Part shown: one piece after another, positions 61,603-64,000 of the stretch
Layout of the letters: each line of letters opens with the position of its first letter
Numbering within the stretch: the stretch's first letter is position 1
Assembly (NCBI GenBank): GCA_030533445.1
Contig: CM060062.1
Location: 19,547,829-19,611,828 of the forward strand
DNA: 64,000 nucleotides
Origin: Cyprinodon diabolis
Lineage: Eukaryota > Chordata > Actinopteri > Cyprinodontiformes > Cyprinodontidae
Direction: 5' to 3'
The notes under the pieces: model-generated
Told to the model about the DNA's origin: nothing
The model's database searches: none
The model's input: the letters and a program-made list of their open reading frames with translations, nothing else
Translations under genes and position numbers: made by a program

Positions 61603-62538
61603 TAGGGCTGGGCGATATAGAAAAAAAGCTTATCGATAAAAAAAAAATGCATATTGATCGATATCGATAATTATTGAAAAGATTTGAAACCATATTTTAT
61701 GTGCAGCTCTGCCTGGACATTTTATGATATTGCTAAATGATTTAATTTTAATAAAGAACACAAACACACACTTCCAATTAAATATTTATTTAACCAACTT
61801 TTTTAACCATAACAGAATTGTTTTAAAGAAAAATAACTTAAAAGACCCGAGTTATGTTATTAAATACTGACAAAGAATAAACTAAAGTGACCAAAATAAA
61901 TATAACAAATAAACCTGGTTCAGCTTAGTTTCCTGCTTTAACCTGAGTTATTACTTTGAAGTTTCTGGCCCCTCAGCATTTTTCTCTCAATTGTTAGAAC
62001 TACGTGGGAAACTGCCCAGAACTTTATATATATATTTTCCCGAAATTCCCGAAGATTCCTCGGAGGAGAGTCGCGCGGGGCCTACACAGCTCGTACTCCA
62101 GCGGGTGTGAGCGGCTGAGATGATAAAAAAAAAAAAAAGTTGGTTGTGTTATCAGACTTCGTTTTCACTGGTTCCCTACACATTTTACAGATGACTGTGG
62201 TTTGTTTTTTGTCCGACTTGCCATGACCGAAATACTGCCAAACTGGCGAACTACAAAAACCCTTCTTTGGAGCAATTTCCTCCGCCTCTCCTGCTGCGAC
62301 ATCTTCATGTGCTCTGTGTTGTGGTTTGAGAGGGCGGCGCTTGGTGACTCCATGCCTGGGTCCGCGATTGTGATTGGTTGGGAGGAAGTAGTGACTAGCA
62401 TAAACCTACATGCTAGGCTACAATGACAAGGAAGGAAAACTGCGTTTCTTATCAAACTTTTATCGAGCATATTTTTTTCTATTGCGCCACACGTCTATCG
62501 ATCGATATATATCGTTATTGAATTATCGCCCAGCCCTA
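61603..62538 (-). mobile_element. 936-bp hAT deletion derivative inserted in the Penelope-like element
   Basis: The ends are TAGGGCTGGGCGATA, 15 bp, perfectly inverted. CTTCACGC flanks both sides (61595-61602 and 62539-62546), an exact 8-bp hAT duplication. Both ends are rich in ATCGATAT motifs. Apart from a BED-finger exon the transposase is missing. Confidence 0.93.
62130..62300 (-). pseudogene. Remnant BED zinc-finger exon of a hAT transposase
   Basis: The minus-strand frame reads EAEEIAPKKGFCSSP, VWQYFGHGKSDKKQTT, VICKMCREPVKTKSDNTTNF. The W-x-x-F start, the C-x-x-C pair and the NTTN end are those of a BED finger. The frame is open and in order but stops at an A-run near 62126, where the rest of the transposase appears deleted. 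Confidence 0.7.
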
Positions 62539-64000
62539 CTTCACGCCCCTCTCAAACCACCTATTTTCTTTATCCAGAATATGGACATTCTGGTCCTCAA
62601 AAGAATGTCCTTTGTCCACAAGGTGTAGATGTACTGCGGAGTCTTGTCCCGAGGCGGCCGCTCTTCAGTGTTGGGCCATGCGTCTGTGGAGCGGTTGTTT
62701 GGTTTCTCCAATATAAAGATCAGAGCATTCCTCGCTGCACTGAACAGCATATACCACTCCGCTCATATTCGGTCTGGGGGTTTTATCTTTAGGATGCACT
62801 AGCCTCTGTTTAAGGGTTTGGTTTGGCTTGAAATGTACTGGGATCTTGTGTTTGGAGAAAATCCTCTTGAGCTTTTCAGACACTCCAGCAACATAAGGGA
62901 TTGTGATGTTTTTGCGTTTAATTTTCCCATCGCTGTCTTCTGTTGCGAGTCTTTTGGATTTCCTTGCTGATTTGATAAAAGCCCAGTTTGGATATCCACA
63001 GTTTCGGAGAGCATCTTTGATGTGTTTCTGTTCTTTTTGCTTCGCATCTGTTTTAGTAGGGACATGTTCTGCCCGGTGTTTTAAGGTTCTGATGACTGAG
63101 AGTTTATGTTCCAGTGGGTGGTGTGAGTCAAAAAGAAGATACTGGTCTGTGTGAGTAGGTTTCCTATACACTTCAATGTTTAGGCTTCCATCTCCTTCCA
63201 TGCTCACCAGGCAGTTCAGAAAGGGTAGTTTGTTGTCCTTGGCATCCTCTCTGGTGAATTTGATGTTACGGTCAACAGAGTTGATGTGTTTGGTGAAAGC
63301 TTCCACTTCCTCTAGGTGGATTTTGACGAAAGTGTCATCCACGTATCTAAACCAGTGGCTTGGTGGTGTCCCATTGAAAGTGTCTAAAGCTCTCTTTTCC
63401 ATTTCTTCCATGTAAAGATTGGCTACAATTGGTGATACTGGAGATCCCATTGCGCAGCCATGCTTCTGTCTGTAAAAAATACCTCTGAATTTGAAATAGG
63501 TTGTGGAAAGACAAAGGCCCAGTAGTGTGCAGATCTGGTCCGGAGTGAAATTAGTCCTGTTGTTTAAATCACTATCTTGTTCAAGACGTGTCCTGACTGT
63601 TTCCACTGCCTCTGTTATAGGTATGCATGTGAAAAGTGAAGTAACATCGAACGATACCAGGGTTTCTCCTGGTGCCATCCTTAAATGTTTGGCTTTGTTG
63701 GCAAAGTCTTTGGAGTTTTCTATGTGATGTGGTGTGTTCCCCACCAAGGGAGCTAAGATATTAGTAAGCTGTTTAGCAATGTTGTATGTTGCTGAGTTAA
63801 TGCTGCTGACAATGGGCCTGAGTGGTGCCCCTTCTTTGTGAATTTTTGGAAGTCCATATAAGCATGGGATTTCCTCCCCTGGATATAATCTGAAATAGGC
63901 TGTGCTGTTAATTACCTTGTCTTTTTCAAGTTGTTTGAGATAGTCTATTATTTTCTTTTTGTAGCCGCTGGTTGGATCTCTTTTCAAGGATTCATACGTA

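Larger units (their letters stand above)
61092..64000 (-). mobile_element. Penelope-like retroelement, interrupted by a hAT element and running off the right edge
   Basis: Covers 61092-61602 and 62539-64000. On the minus strand it encodes a reverse transcriptase followed by a GIY-YIG endonuclease, the gene plan of Penelope-like elements. A 3' region with GGGGGGATT tracts follows and ends at 61092. The 3' end is repeated at 59320. The 5' part lies outside the window, so its own target duplication cannot be checked. Confidence 0.9.
61397..64000 (-). pseudogene. Penelope-like reverse transcriptase / GIY-YIG endonuclease (interrupted, 5' partial)
   Basis: Open from the right edge to 62665, 440 codons from the first Met at 63987, with conserved text before any start, so the start is outside. 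RT motifs: SFDVTSLFTCIP (first catalytic Asp), GCAMGSPVSPIVANLYME, and FRYVDDTFVKI (YVDD). The GIY-YIG part begins SDLYIGETKQPLHRRMAQH and then meets TGA at 62667-62665. The same frame continues after the stop (RAAASGQDSAVHLHL, SFEDQNVHILD, WFERG) to 62546, where the hAT element is inserted. It resumes at 61602 with VKEAIYVKREKPTLNRGGG and ends with TAA at 61399-61397. The TGA sits where CGA is expected, a CpG-type change. Not functional as it stands. Confidence 0.88.

Overview
The window looks like the genome of a ray-finned (teleost) fish. It is AT-rich and intron-rich, with long (TA)n and (TCTA)n tracts, tRNA-derived SINE tails, many short DNA transposons and a Penelope-like retroelement. 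Two vertebrate genes can be reconstructed exon by exon. Both lie on the minus strand, one behind the other.

From 651 to 15062 lies a complete exosc10 (Rrp6 / PM-Scl100), the catalytic 3'-5' exoribonuclease of the nuclear RNA exosome. It has 25 coding exons whose phases all close, giving 888 residues. The DEDD-Y active site is intact. Its introns hold a 466-bp element with 68-bp inverted ends, a TTA-flanked element that fills 85% of one intron, a SINE, and a long near-perfect palindrome.

From 15063 to about 24.8 kb is intergenic DNA with microsatellites and degenerate repeats; I found no exon there. From 25505 to 58791 lie the last 12 coding exons of a contactin, a GPI-anchored neural cell-adhesion molecule of the CNTN3/4/5/6 group. 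They encode the end of Ig5, all of Ig6, four fibronectin type III domains and the GPI-anchor signal. The 5' half of the gene is beyond the right edge. One intron is 17.1 kb long and carries two hAT elements, a solo LTR, dispersed repeats and long stretches of non-repetitive AT-rich DNA.

From 59 kb to the right edge is a nest of mobile elements. A TTA-flanked element was invaded by a short Penelope-like fragment. A larger Penelope-like element (reverse transcriptase plus GIY-YIG endonuclease) is cut by a hAT element that keeps a BED zinc-finger exon. The Penelope reading frame also has an in-frame TGA.

I found no operon, CRISPR array, RNA gene or clearly new biological system. The most notable signals are the nested transposons with exact target-site duplications, two hAT deletion derivatives that both keep a BED-finger exon, a 31-bp perfect hairpin that looks like a template-switch scar, two unassigned dispersed repeat families, and a possible plus-strand first exon beside a hAT insertion.
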